A DNA stretch of 64,000 nucleotides from Pyrenophora tritici-repentis (Eukaryota; Ascomycota; Dothideomycetes; Pleosporales; Pleosporaceae): positions 5,642,001 through 5,706,000 of the forward strand of contig NC_089390.1 of NCBI RefSeq assembly GCF_003171515.1, read 5' to 3'. This document shows positions 9,982-19,756 of this stretch, piece by piece; positions within the stretch are counted from its first letter, which is position 1, and each line of letters opens with the position of its first letter. The position numbers and the translations under genes are program-made. The notes beneath the pieces are model-generated. The model ran no database searches and had not been told where the DNA came from. It saw only the letters and a list, made by a program, of their open reading frames with translations.

Positions 9982-10448
9982 ATTGGGGTATCAGGGCAGT
10001 ATAAATCACTGGAAAACGCGTTGCTATAGGGGATACTGCATTGCGATAGGCTTCTAGACAGGCGTACGTCGAGATTGGAGCAATGCGCTAGACTAAGGCT
10101 AACGTTATTTGATAGCCGCTTAGCCTGTTTGGGACTCAACCGAGGCAACTGCAACACTTCAAAACCATCGCGACATCTACCGTACAGCAGTTTTAGCACC
10201 CTCATCACAGTAACGCTAAAACAACCAAGTAAACCAAGTAAGCCAAGCAAGCAAAGTATCTTGACTTGACTTGCTTGCTTAGCTGCCCAGCTCTTACTTG
10301 ACTTGCTTGCTTGGTTTAAACCAAGCAAGTCAAGCAAGTAATCCAAGTCAACTTGCTTTTTGGAAAGTCTGGGGCTGCGATCTCAATGTGATTGCAGAAA
10401 GATGGGTCAAGTATCTCGCGTATATCTACCTCGTCTCTGCTAAGGTAG

Positions 10449-10610
10449 CACAGTCCGCAACAATCAATTAAGTGGGTCCTAGAAGGTTCAGATTGGATTG
10501 ATTGATTACCGCTTTAAGCCTAGTAGTTACCTATAGGAGTTTAAGCCCTACCTAGATAGGTAAGTGGGTCTAGGAGAGTGACCGGATTGAATTGATTGTT
10601 GCGGAGTCTA
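10449..10610. mobile_element. 162-bp hAT-type MITE, copy 2
   Basis: Identical in sequence and orientation to 189-350 but flanked by its own 8-bp duplication TAAGGTAG (10441-10448 and 10611-10618). It lies in the remnant NACHT gene. Removing it and one duplication copy restores a frame reading LCYLSRDEVDIREIL on the minus strand, so it entered a gene that was open at this point. Confidence 0.9.
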
Positions 10611-10735
10611 TAAGGTAGCACAAAGATACAATGTCGTGGTCGTCTGCCAGTGACCTGAGTGTTTGACTGACATTGGCAGCACCATCACCCATGCCATCGC
10701 CACACTCATCCAGCCCATCCACTACGATCCGTACA

Positions 10736-10863
10736 CAGACTCCGCAACAATCAATCGATTGACATGATTGATTCCTATATAGGTTAAAGAATTACTTCAT
10801 TAGGCAGCCTTTAACCTAGATAGGAATCAATCATGCCGATCCGATTGATTGTTGCGGAGTCTG
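10736..10863. mobile_element. 128-bp MITE of a related family
   Basis: Perfect terminal inverted repeats of 22 bp begin CAGACTCCGCAACAATCAAT. Target duplications TCCGTACA lie at 10728-10735 and 10864-10871. Almost the whole element folds into a hairpin (CCTATATAGGTTAAAG pairs with CTTTAACCTAGATAGG). It shares the TCCGCAACAATCAAT terminus and the CCTAGATAGG core with the 162-bp elements. It is inserted just before the Walker B codons of the NACHT gene. Confidence 0.9.
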
Positions 10864-11926
10864 TCCGTACATCCTCGAACGTTTTTGCCATTTCCTTGAT
10901 CAATTCAACAAGTTCGTCGACTTCTGGGCTGCGTGGTAATTGATTTTGTGGCTTTAGCGTGGAGGCGTATGCCTGGAGTAGCTGGAAGCTTTGCTCATTC
11001 TGCCTCGCAAGCTGCGACGTAATGGTACCTAATATGCTCACCAGCTTCTGACTTTTCTTATCTTTGTAATCGCAGTAGAAGAATGCCACAGCTCGCTGTT
11101 GTGTAGCTTGATCTAGACACCGTTGTACAACCAAGCTCGACAGCACTGTCTTGCCCGCACCAGGTATACCACTTAACCAGATGCTTGTTCGACCCACGTA
11201 TCCAGCTTGTGAAGGTGTCATTCTCGATCAGCCAGAATCCGGTGTTTGAGTGTCTGAGTTTCGAATTCGCCTGGAAGATTCCTTGAGGATTGACAAAGGG
11301 AAATGAGTCCAGAGTCCTTTGGCGCTCTTCGTCAATCGCCATGCGCGTCTCGATATCAGCCTTTTCTCGTAGCTTAGCCTCGACATCGTGGATTTCTTGC
11401 AGTAGGACATCTTGTGTCGCAAGGCGTTTGAGCAGCGCTGTCATACTATCTGCAGACAAGACGAAGTTGAGATTGTTTCGGTGTTCGCGAATCTCGTTAG
11501 TGACCTGCTTGAGATTGACGACTTTGGACGGCCAAGTAAGCTTTTGCATCTTTTTACGTAACGTTAACGTCTTCTTGTTTCCGAGACCGAATTCATTGAT
11601 ATCGGCCTCCAACCTGTACAACGTAGCGAGGCACGCATTGACGTGACCTGGGCGAATAGAGTAGTCTTGCGTATGGTTTGATTCCAGGTCCTCGGCTATC
11701 AGATGCATATTATGCAATACGCCATTAAGCTCCGCAATCTCATTCTTCAGGGTCAGGACCTCCTTCTCCGCGCTCTTCACATCTTTGACATAGTGGTAAA
11801 TGTAACGGTTTGGGCCTTGCCAAGACCAACTTAGGTGAGAGTTGGGTACGGCTATCGCTACCACACTTTCTCATCACACACACCTATATAGCTGCAGTTC
11901 CTCCATAGCTACACAATGCAACGCAG

Positions 11927-11966
11927 TCCTCCTCCTCCTCCTCCTCCTCCTCCTCCTCCTCCTCTC
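11927..11966 (+). repeat. (TCC)n microsatellite
   Basis: About 13 uninterrupted TCC units lie 60-100 bp upstream of the NACHT remnant's N-terminal coding part. Confidence 0.95.
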
Positions 11967-14381
11967 CTCACCCCGTTACAGTAAAGCTTCCGAAAAATTG
12001 TATCGCCTAGAGAAACGAGACCTGCAATGGACGAGGCTATCGATAAAGGGTCCATTGGCCCAATAAAGAGGGGGGATATTCTTGAAAACTAAGACGCGTG
12101 TAGCTGGCGATTGCAAGGTCGTCCGTTGTGGTCTTTTGGTATCATTGGGGAGTGACGGTCTTGAGTGAGAACAGAATGCAACCTTCGGATCTTTGTCTTT
12201 AGATTCTACTGCATGTCTGTCCTGGTTGTATCTCGTCACTGAAGTGGCAATGTAGTCGCGAATCGGTTTTGTTTGCTGTCGCGGCAGATGTGTCGCGACC
12301 TTAACTTATCTACCTCGCTTACCTCTGCATACCTAAGTGGGCTTACATCACGCCTCCACTTGTTCTGAAAGGTGCATGTGAAGGCTGACTGATCAACAAG
12401 GAAGCGCACTTTCAGCTCCTGCGCGTTTTTCTAAATGACGGAAAATTTTGTAGGAAGTTGCACATCATAGAACCCATATCTTATGAGCGAAATACAACAT
12501 TGTAGTGTTAAACATGCACTTGACGATGCGTGTTTCCAATCTGCTGTAGCATATGTAGTTGCCAACCTACATGAAATATCACTCGTGGTACAACATAAGT
12601 AATTCCTGTGCGATACGTGGCATGTGAGAAGTCGCAATACAGACACGGCACGAGTGGCCCCCAACAGCTGAAGTGCCGGTGCCAAGGCAACGAGCCGAGG
12701 GCAGGAATTGTCGCGAACTGCCGCGAACATGGTGAAGTGGGAGGCAGGAGGACTTACTTTGACGGAAGATGCATGTAAAGCGACATGTGTTGTCGATAAC
12801 TATTTCAGCTATCGTGGCTCCGTCAAGGACTGCCCTTGCGTAGCGCAGCGTTCCCCGGGCCCATCATGTCCACTTCGCGTACTAGCACACAGCACATGTG
12901 ACTCTTCAATAATCCACCGTAAGCGGTACTACAACATGTTTAGTGCATCAAATACATCTGGTGTTGACCTAATGCAGAGGGGCTGAGGCGGAGACGCCGC
13001 ATAACCTGCGCTAAACCCAAGGCGCCCTGCGCTGACGTAGCAGTCTGTAGCAACAACTCTCAGACTCCAGAGCCTCGTCTTCCAACGCCGTTTGTTGCGG
13101 GGTATCGGAAAGGCGCTTATCCGACCCAACACGACGGCAGATCTGTGGTAGTATACCTATAGATATAGGATCCCGCAACCTTAAGAGAAGCCGAATCGGT
13201 AAAATCGCCGCTTGGAACGCGGAAGCAGGAAGCGCCCAGAACGCGTACTCTGCACATCACGACGCCACCAATCCAGAATCGCGTACCCACTGACTCTGAG
13301 ACAGCATATCCAGGTCAAACTTCAAGTTTTTGAACATTGCCAGGGCGCAGGTGATGCGCTTACTGGCTTCCAAAGATGCACGATCCAATTGAGCTGGATC
13401 TTGGGGCTTTATCCAGATGCGGGACGACGCCGGAATCAACGCGAATTCTTGATGCACGCCTAGCTGCCATGGATGTTCCTGATGTCAGATGGTTCTGCCT
13501 TCAACTAGACGTGGCATCCATGGCCCGTATCTGTTTCACGTGCATCAGCATCAGGTACCAGCAAAGACCGCAAAGTTTGTGGACGGAGCAAAGAGGCGGA
13601 GATACGCATAAGTCTACACATTAAGATTGTCGAGTTCGATCGGGCGCAAACGGGATAGTACTGATCTACGCGACGTGGAGCTAAGAGATGATCGCGGTTA
13701 GAGATTCAAGGTCGGACGTGTGCCCCTCGAGGTTTTAGAGCGATCATTACTTGAAGAACGAATTGCAATGTCGACATATCACGATGATCCTTGATTGTAT
13801 TTGTGTATATTCAAGGGGACCCTGATCGCAAAAGGTCCACAAGATGTTCTGGAACAGGGGCCACCAGCCTCGATTTCTGTCGCGAATATACTGACCCATC
13901 GGCTGCTTTCCCGCCGCCGTCGGCCGGAGTTCTCCCTTGGTGGCAATCAAGTTATGACCTGCAATTTGAAGCCGGGTGCATACAAGCAGCCCAATCATTC
14001 ATCACCAGAATCCGATTAGTGACTTATTGCCTGTTAAACCGCGAGGATACCATGGCTTGCACGATGGCGTAGGGCGTTGATGCCATGTAAGGCTAACGGC
14101 GGAAGCACGTCCGACGTTTCATCTGGACGTATAGTAGACGTCGGAGCGGCAGACTCAACCCGCGAGCATTGAATCATGGACAATCAACCTCGCCTGGGCG
14201 CTCTGAATTTGCTTGTCCATTGTACAGCCCTGAACACGTCTGCATTTTAAGGTTCAATTTTCTGGAACCTCGACCCTCTTATATGCACATGGCACACTTG
14301 GCCCCTATAAGTGTTCAAGACGCCTTGTAGTTGAGGCCTCGTATCGTACTTGTGCTGCCAACCCTCTTTGAAATATTCAAC
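11967..14381. other. gene-poor stretch
   Basis: No open frame here shows a recognisable domain, a splice-joined continuation or a signal peptide. Short frames overlap on both strands without codon structure. I see no repeats above simple-sequence level. Confidence 0.5.
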
Positions 14382-15810
14382 ATGGCCTCCGGATCTGCGC
14401 TTACACCGGAAATCATTTTTTCCTGGCCAAAACCTAATTATGTTGATCCAGTCTCGCAAAAGGCTTCTATCGATGCTGCTGTCTATGCAACGACCATTAC
14501 AATGATTTGTTTTGTCGCCGCCAGACTCTACGTTCGAGCAAATCAGAAGTCGGGCATAGTAGCAGATGATTGGATTATGGTAGCTGCAGCTGTACGCTTG
14601 TCCGATATTCTTTCGCTGCCCATTTAACATATTTAGGTGTCCAACACTGCGACTTCTGTCTGTCTCCTGATCTTGACTACCAAAGGTCTCGGTCGGCATC
14701 TTTACGATGTCAAGATGGGATGGCTAGTGCCGTTTGCAAAAGTATGTAACCGTCGCCAAACGAATTTCCAGGCACTGATAGCTTTAGCTCAATCTCGCCA
14801 GCCTCACCTTATACACTGTCTCCATTACTCTCACCAAGGTGTCAGTCTGTATGACCTACTTGCACCTTTTTCCCTCGCGAACGAATAGATACTTCTGTTG
14901 GACAATGATCACATACCAATCGCTATGGTGTGTAATCACTTCGGTACTCTATATTCTCCAGTGCATGCAAGTCACCCGATCCAAAATCAGATGTGAAGTC
15001 TTTGCTAACAGTCCTCTCTCAGTCCGATCCAGTCGATTTGGGATCCTTCCATTACCGACAAAACATGCCTCGACTCTCGTCAACTACTCACCGCAAACGC
15101 GGCCCTTGGCGTTGTATCTGACTTTCTGATATTTCTCTGGCCCGTCGCACCACTCTGGCAAGTCAAGCTGCCTCTTACACAACGTGTGCATCTGGTTGCG
15201 GTATTTTCTTTTGGGGTCTTGACATGTGTGGGAGGCATCTTGAAGGCTATATGGGTCCAGGACTACTTCAAATCGTGGGATGCAACCTGTAAGTCACTCT
15301 GTCTGGCAGGGCTACGGTTCGTAATACTGACATGATATATCTGCAGGGGTTGGGTCTCGCGTCACCATCGCACTCTGCATCGAGTACAATGTTGGCACGA
15401 TGAGTGGTTGTCTCCCTTGTTTACGACCGCTCCTGGCAATGGTCGCCCCGAAACTTTTTGCAGGATCCTCTGTCGCACGCAGCAATGGCTACCCCGCAAA
15501 TCCCGGTGGGGGATCATGGCGCAAATCCCCCTTTAGTTCGAAGAACGCAAACTCACTTAAGCTGGGCTCCACTGGACCATCAGACTATGACGACACGCAC
15601 GAACTCACCGACGCCAAGTACCAGGGAGCGCCGCGCACAAGGATCGTCAGTGGGAAACGGGCATCACGAGCTGACATCGATACCGTGCCTCTGCCTGGTA
15701 TCCGAGTAACCCAGGATATGTATATTCGTGATGGGAATGATTCCCCGCGCATTATGATCAGTGACACGACTAGTGAGGAGTGGATCATGAAGGAAGATTC
15801 TCACAAATGA
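14382..15810 (+). CDS. fungal rhodopsin-domain (PTH11/SAT4-like) membrane protein
   Basis: A seven-helix plasma-membrane protein of the fungal rhodopsin-domain family, 407 residues after splicing. Proposed exons are 14382-14591, 14637-14741, 14788-14966, 15023-15288 and 15347-15810; the frame is preserved across all joins. Family landmarks are ADDWIMVAAA (end of exon 1), GLGRHLYDVK, SITLTKVSVCMTYLHLFPS, QC-x-PI then WDP at the exon 3/4 join, and LKAIWVQDYFKSWDATW. The C-terminal tail from about residue 290 is hydrophilic and Ser/Asp-rich, fitting a cytosolic tail. The third intron reads GC-AG; using it restores QCIPIQSIWD, whereas nearby GT donors do not. The family includes Pth11 of Magnaporthe, involved in surface sensing; the ligand here is unknown. 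Confidence 0.85.
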
Positions 15811-16366
15811 TTCAGGAAACAGTGGTAGACAAGTCTGGTTATATAAGCATCCACGAGTTCACACAGGTACCCCGCACGTTCACTAAAGTCCAATTGAATG
15901 AAGAAACATATCACTAAAGCATGTTCGTTGAGGACGCTGTGCAAAGATTGGTAGCTTTTCTTTATGGTCCCAGGGGCTTACAGGCGACGAGCGGCCTTAG
16001 CCAGTTTGAAGGCCTGTTACTTGAGGATGTAGATATTCGGTACGTCTGCTACTTCAAACCTCAGAAGCGGCGTCTTGTTTAGGGGCAAGAAGATGGGCAG
16101 TGCTGCGCTGCAGAAGCGGCGCCCGAGACACTACTCAAAACGACAACGCGCGTCCGCCAGGTTCACCTTGCACAGAAAGAGAGAGATAAGACGATTTTTT
16201 TGGTAAGCATCTTGTTACCACAAAGCTACAGGATCGTGTGATAATGTAATGGGTGTCATGAATGCGTCCACTGCCTCGTCATCAGCTGGGGAAGGCTCGG
16301 GTAGCGCGGTGGCTGGAGGTTACGCGTCGGATAGTTATTGGTGAGCCACAATTGGCCCGATTGGGT
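15811..16366. other. intergenic
   Basis: Downstream region of the rhodopsin-domain gene, up to the left end of the two-gene transposon. No gene is seen. A short duplication of CAGAAGCGGCG occurs near 16060 and 16110. Confidence 0.5.
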
Positions 16367-16368
16367 TA

Positions 16369-16466
16369 TTGTGGTTTTCGAAATACCTTGAGCCGCCTGG
16401 ATCTGGTTAGCTTGGTGCCCAAGAACATCAACTCCCATAGTAATTTGTTAGTAAATTAATGCAGCA
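16369..16466 (+). repeat. left terminal inverted repeat
   Basis: About 98 bp, pairing with 19659-19756. The two diverge beyond CGATGCAGCC/TAATGCAGCA on the inside and at the TA on the outside. Tc1-type termini are often shorter, so the length is notable. Confidence 0.75.
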
Positions 16467-16578
16467 GCCGTTTCCCACCTCCAGAAGCCCATGAAGCTAG
16501 TCCTGTACTCTAAATCGTTCGTGTATAGCGTTTTGTTTGTGTGGAGCTTGTTGCGAGCTCAATCTAGCTGCTGTTGGG

Positions 16579-18273
16579 ATGCCGCCCAAGCGCCAGCGTA
16601 AGCCGAAGCAGCCATTCGATCAAGGCGTTAACCCGTCCTCCCAGAAGCGTAGAGCGCCAGCAACTAGACAAAATCCTACCCATTTAACGCCTAAACGTGT
16701 CCGCCGTGAGGCGCTGCCGTCGCCTCCAGCGACTGCCCCGCCGCGCCGTCAAAGCCCGTTGTCCGAGCCTGAGCTGCAAGCCACCCAAACAGCTGCCTCC
16801 GCGCAAGCTGAAGATATCGTTGGCGAGGATGAGGATACTTTCGAGGATGGAGATGGCGATCCGCTGCCTGAGGATGAGGATGAGATCGCTGCTAAGGGCG
16901 CTGCCGGTAGTGTTGAGGATGAGGGAGAGCCAGCGTACCGACGTCAAGAAGGCACTCCATGGCTGCCTCGCTCATCGCAAGCGCTAGAGGATGAGGTTAA
17001 TCCTGTACTGCGCGTTAGGTGGAGGGCTTGCCTTGGTGGTGATATGGAGAAACACTTTATTCCTGAAGCTGCCGATAGCGAGCACGGCGTACGGCTGTAC
17101 TCGCTGCATTTCGACGACCTATGGCAGTGGGTAGATGACGTTGTTGCAGAATTACGGCCAAAAAGAGCGAAGATCTCATCTGTTTGCACTGTTGTTTACC
17201 CAGCTAAGCAGGCCAAACGCGAGCGCGCGATAAAGCGATTGCGGCGAGGTGTTGATGCAACGTGGAATAGCTTTCAGCGCCTTGTTGTAGAGGTTGATAA
17301 CTATGTCAGCGAGCCAGTAAACGTCGATTTCGAGCTCATCTTGGCTGAAATTCCAGGGGAGCAGCAGCCGTTGCCAACGGTTGTCGACGGTCCTCGTCGA
17401 CGCACCGCAACGGTGATTCAAGAGGAGGGGCTTGCTGGTGTAATAGCAGCTGAACAAGCAGGTAGCGGGCATGCTATTGCTATCCGGGATAGATGGCGCT
17501 GTACAGATACCCATTGCGAGAACTATCCTTATTGCTGCTGGATGGCGCCAACAGCGAGGCAGCCAGCGCGCTTCGAAGATCACCTCTTTGTCAACGGCAA
17601 CATTATCTCCATGTGGGCAAGAGCAATTACAGCGAGAAGGGCAACGTACGATGAGCCATCTGATGATGTACGGCTTGCAATTTTGAGAGCAAAGGACCTG
17701 CGGGTGCATGAGAAAACGCGCAAGTTGCGGGCGGCTGGAGATGGCGACGATGATATCAAAAGCTTAACAAAACTGCTCATCGTTGGACAGCTTGAGCGGA
17801 TGAACAGGCAACCTCAACAGGAGTCTAACTTGCAGGCAGCTGCACCAACGATAACAAGAGCTGAGGTATCTAGTGCATCTCAGTGGGCGCCTATCCGATA
17901 TGATCATGAGCAGGAGATTAACGAGCATACTAGTAATTTCTTTAACTACCTTAAGTTAAAATTTCCTACAGTTGGAGAGGACATTAACGAGCTTTATAAG
18001 ACTCTTGTTATTGACGGAGCTATGGATATCAACCTCTTGATGCAGCCATCTGGTGATATCTTGAAGTTGTGGACGCAGCATTTCAAGCAGCCTCCTGGCT
18101 GGTTTTTCACGCTACAAAACACTGCAAAAGAATGGCAAGCTGGGTACCAGGGTCTCACAGATCGTAACTGGAGACGAGTCGAACGTTGTAAGAAAAGAGA
18201 AGAGATTGCGCGCAAGAAATTGGTGGTTGAACCGTCTAGCAGTGTTGTGGAGGATGATGGCGAGAATGCTTGA
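16579..18273 (+). CDS. transposon accessory protein of unknown function
   Basis: 564 residues from the first ATG (MPPKRQRKPKQPFDQG). I do not recognise the family by name. The N-terminus (1-60) is strongly basic and Pro-rich, like a nuclear-localisation or DNA-binding tail. Residues about 75-130 are very acidic (EDIVGEDEDTFEDGDGD). A middle domain carries C-x4-C-x5-CCW (CTDTHCENYPYCCW, about 314-327), a possible metal site, followed by FEDHLFVNGNIISMWARAI. The C-terminal 130 residues are helical and charged. It lies inside the inverted repeats and is convergent with the transposase, 303 bp apart, so it is probably an element gene. It may help bind ends or target DNA. It could instead be a captured host gene; nothing seen favours that. 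Confidence 0.8.
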   Translation: MPPKRQRKPKQPFDQGVNPSSQKRRAPATRQNPTHLTPKRVRREALPSPPATAPPRRQSPLSEPELQATQTAASAQAEDIVGEDEDTFEDGDGDPLPEDEDEIAAKGAAGSVEDEGEPAYRRQEGTPWLPRSSQALEDEVNPVLRVRWRACLGGDMEKHFIPEAADSEHGVRLYSLHFDDLWQWVDDVVAELRPKRAKISSVCTVVYPAKQAKRERAIKRLRRGVDATWNSFQRLVVEVDNYVSEPVNVDFELILAEIPGEQQPLPTVVDGPRRRTATVIQEEGLAGVIAAEQAGSGHAIAIRDRWRCTDTHCENYPYCCWMAPTARQPARFEDHLFVNGNIISMWARAITARRATYDEPSDDVRLAILRAKDLRVHEKTRKLRAAGDGDDDIKSLTKLLIVGQLERMNRQPQQESNLQAAAPTITRAEVSSASQWAPIRYDHEQEINEHTSNFFNYLKLKFPTVGEDINELYKTLVIDGAMDINLLMQPSGDILKLWTQHFKQPPGWFFTLQNTAKEWQAGYQGLTDRNWRRVERCKKREEIARKKLVVEPSSSVVEDDGENA

Positions 18274-18576
18274 AGCTTAGTGGCCTGAGCGTTTTTGGTG
18301 ACAGCGGCCCGTGCCCGCTATAGTGTTGAGGTTTTTCAGGCGTTTCAAATGCGCTGCAACAATAGTCTATTTGGATAGCCCTATGTACAACACTACAACG
18401 TTATGCGATTATAACAGGTTAACTTCCTAAGATAGTTCTATATGTATAGAAATAGCTCTTATTTTTTAGAATTATTAAATCGCTTTTGTGGGTTGCGCAT
18501 TAAGGTGTAATCGTTCGCATTTGTATGGTATCATCTACCTATAGAAACGTACTGTGGCATCCATTTAAAAGCACAA

Positions 18577-19551
18577 TTAATAGGGATAGCCACACCTATG
18601 GAACCAGCTTCTGCAGTTAATATTACAGCACACCAGCTGCGCTGCATACTCAAGAAAGACCCCAAAGTCAATGAAGTTCTCCGCTTGCGCTGAATTCCTT
18701 TTCATCCACCCCTTGAGCTGCTTAAAGCTCTTCTCGATGGGGTTGAAATCTGGTGAGTATGGCGGCAGATACTCAAGGAGTACTCCAGCACTTTGGCAAA
18801 GCACCCGTACACGCTCTGATCGATGGATGGAGGCGTTATCAAGCACGATTACTGAGGCTGGCCCTGGGTGAGGATTGCAGAACGGCAGCACTTGAAACTC
18901 TAAGAAGTCTTCTAGGATCTCAGATGTAATCGCGCCTTGAAAGATCTTATAGCTTATGTAGCCATCTATCGTCATGGCTGGCAGCAGCGACCACCGTTCT
19001 GATCGCCTGAAGCTGTGTGATAGCTCCACCGGCTCCCCGATTGGAGACCAGCCATACTTGCGGTCGCCCGTACGCTCATTGCAGGCGCTCTCGTCCAACG
19101 CAACGATCTGCTCCGCCTTATAGTGTTGCGCCATCCTGGCAAGATAGAGGCGGCGGAGTGGCTCACTCTGCTCCTTTGCCCGCTTTGTTGCAAGCTTGCG
19201 AGACCATCTCATCTTCTCTAGCTCTCGGTAAACGCTCGCAAGGCTTATCCTAACGTCGTACTCGTCGTACAAGAAGTCCCTCATCTCATCCATGTATGCG
19301 CCCGGTGAGCCATTGAGGTATGCCTGAAGGCCTTCGCGCTGAGCTTGCCGGAGTATAGATGGCCGCCCAAGTCGAACGCAGCGCGGCGGATAAGGCACGC
19401 CCCAAAACTCTAAGCTCAACCTCAGCTTTGCTACTGTGTTACGGCTCGCACCTGTAGCTCTAGAGATGGCTCGATCACTTTCGCAGGCAGCAATTCGGTC
19501 GAGGATAGCCTGGAGAACAGCGGGCTGCAAGCGGTGGCCGGTGCCTGGCAT
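18577..19551 (-). CDS. DD34E transposase (DDE_3, Tc1/IS630 superfamily)
   Basis: 324 residues from the first ATG (MPGTGHRLQPAV); the frame is open further upstream but without ATG. An N-terminal helix-turn-helix reads AISRATGASRNTVAKLRLSL (about 30-50), followed by a second winged-helix-like part with LASVYRELEKMRWSRK. The catalytic triad is D in IVALDESAC, D in VIVLDNASIH, and E in DFNPIEKSF, with 34 residues between the last two. All three are present and the YSPDFNPIE box is intact. The protein is complete by family standards and the frame undamaged, so it is a candidate active transposase. It is convergent with the accessory gene; the AT-rich 18400-18570 gap holds the likely 3' ends. Confidence 0.9.
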   Translation of the reverse strand: MPGTGHRLQPAVLQAILDRIAACESDRAISRATGASRNTVAKLRLSLEFWGVPYPPRCVRLGRPSILRQAQREGLQAYLNGSPGAYMDEMRDFLYDEYDVRISLASVYRELEKMRWSRKLATKRAKEQSEPLRRLYLARMAQHYKAEQIVALDESACNERTGDRKYGWSPIGEPVELSHSFRRSERWSLLPAMTIDGYISYKIFQGAITSEILEDFLEFQVLPFCNPHPGPASVIVLDNASIHRSERVRVLCQSAGVLLEYLPPYSPDFNPIEKSFKQLKGWMKRNSAQAENFIDFGVFLEYAAQLVCCNINCRSWFHRCGYPY

Positions 19552-19658
19552 CGCGATGAGATGGGCTCGAGAAAATTGCAACACCAAAAACGCGAGTCAG
19601 TAGAGGCGATCGCAGCAAACAATGAACTTCAAATACGTTGTGGGTGTTAGAAAGCGTG

Positions 19659-19756
19659 GCTGCATCGATTTACTAACAAATTACTATAGGAGTTGATGTT
19701 CTTGGCCACCAAGCCAACCAGATCCAGGTGGCTCAAGGTATTTCGAGAAACACCCA
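19659..19756 (-). repeat. right terminal inverted repeat
   Basis: Mate of 16369-16466. It lies upstream of the transposase ATG at 19551, so the transposase promoter probably lies in or next to this repeat. Confidence 0.75.

Larger units (their letters stand above)
4102..10371 (-). mobile_element. outer hAT transposon, interrupted by a second copy of itself
   Basis: The outer element is reverse-oriented and consists of 4102-4147 plus 7288-10371, together 3,130 bp. It starts with CAGACTTTCCAACAAGCAAG and ends with the complement of CAGACTTTCCAAAAAGCAAG, which are imperfect terminal inverted repeats. The inner copy lies between the two parts. No shared 8-bp duplication is seen outside: ATCAGAGA precedes it in copia and GGGCTGCG follows it in the NACHT gene. 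The two flanks therefore probably come from different loci joined by a later rearrangement. Clusters of CAAGCAAGT/ACTTGCTTG fill the subterminal 100-200 bp at both ends, as expected for transposase-binding subterminal repeats. Confidence 0.85.
4148..10371. repeat. giant palindrome, two 3.09-kb arms and a 40-bp centre
   Basis: Arm 4148-7240 is the reverse complement of arm 7281-10371. Only two single-C length differences were found by reading the arms and comparing the encoded proteins. The centre 7241-7280 is the only unpaired part. Transcription through the centre from either transposase gene would give a long self-complementary RNA. Confidence 0.92.
10372..11864 (-). pseudogene. NACHT-domain STAND protein, broken by three transposons
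   Basis: The minus strand encodes the N-terminal part of a fungal NLR-like protein. The first part (11864 to about 11180) has a helical N-terminus with YVKDVKSAEKEVLTLKNEI, like the fungal Helo-like/STAND N-terminal domains. A P-loop follows, WLSGIPGAGKT (about 11190-11155), then helices ending EMAKTFEDV. Past the 128-bp MITE the frame resumes with VVDGLDECGD (Walker B, about 10725-10695). Past the 162-bp MITE it continues as SRDEVDIREI up to IEIAAP at 10372, where the hAT terminus begins. A two-base loss in CTG(TG)GTTA just before the P-loop shifts the frame. Such proteins sense non-self and can trigger cell death. The C-terminal repeat domain is missing. The start is uncertain, since a first exon may lie upstream of 11864. 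Confidence 0.82.

Noticed and set aside
4148..10371. Palindrome as a pure assembly artefact
   Set aside because: The arms differ at two places, and the 46-bp offset and 8-bp TSD fit a real insertion. An artefact at the centre alone (orientation of the 40 bp) is not excluded.
12431..13463. Several overlapping short frames on both strands
   Set aside because: No motif, signal peptide or intron-joined continuation supports any of them.
18420..18480. Hairpin TTCTATATGTATAGAA between the convergent transposon genes as a bacterial-type terminator
   Set aside because: The setting is eukaryotic and the short AT-rich palindrome has no bearing on fungal 3'-end formation that I can show.
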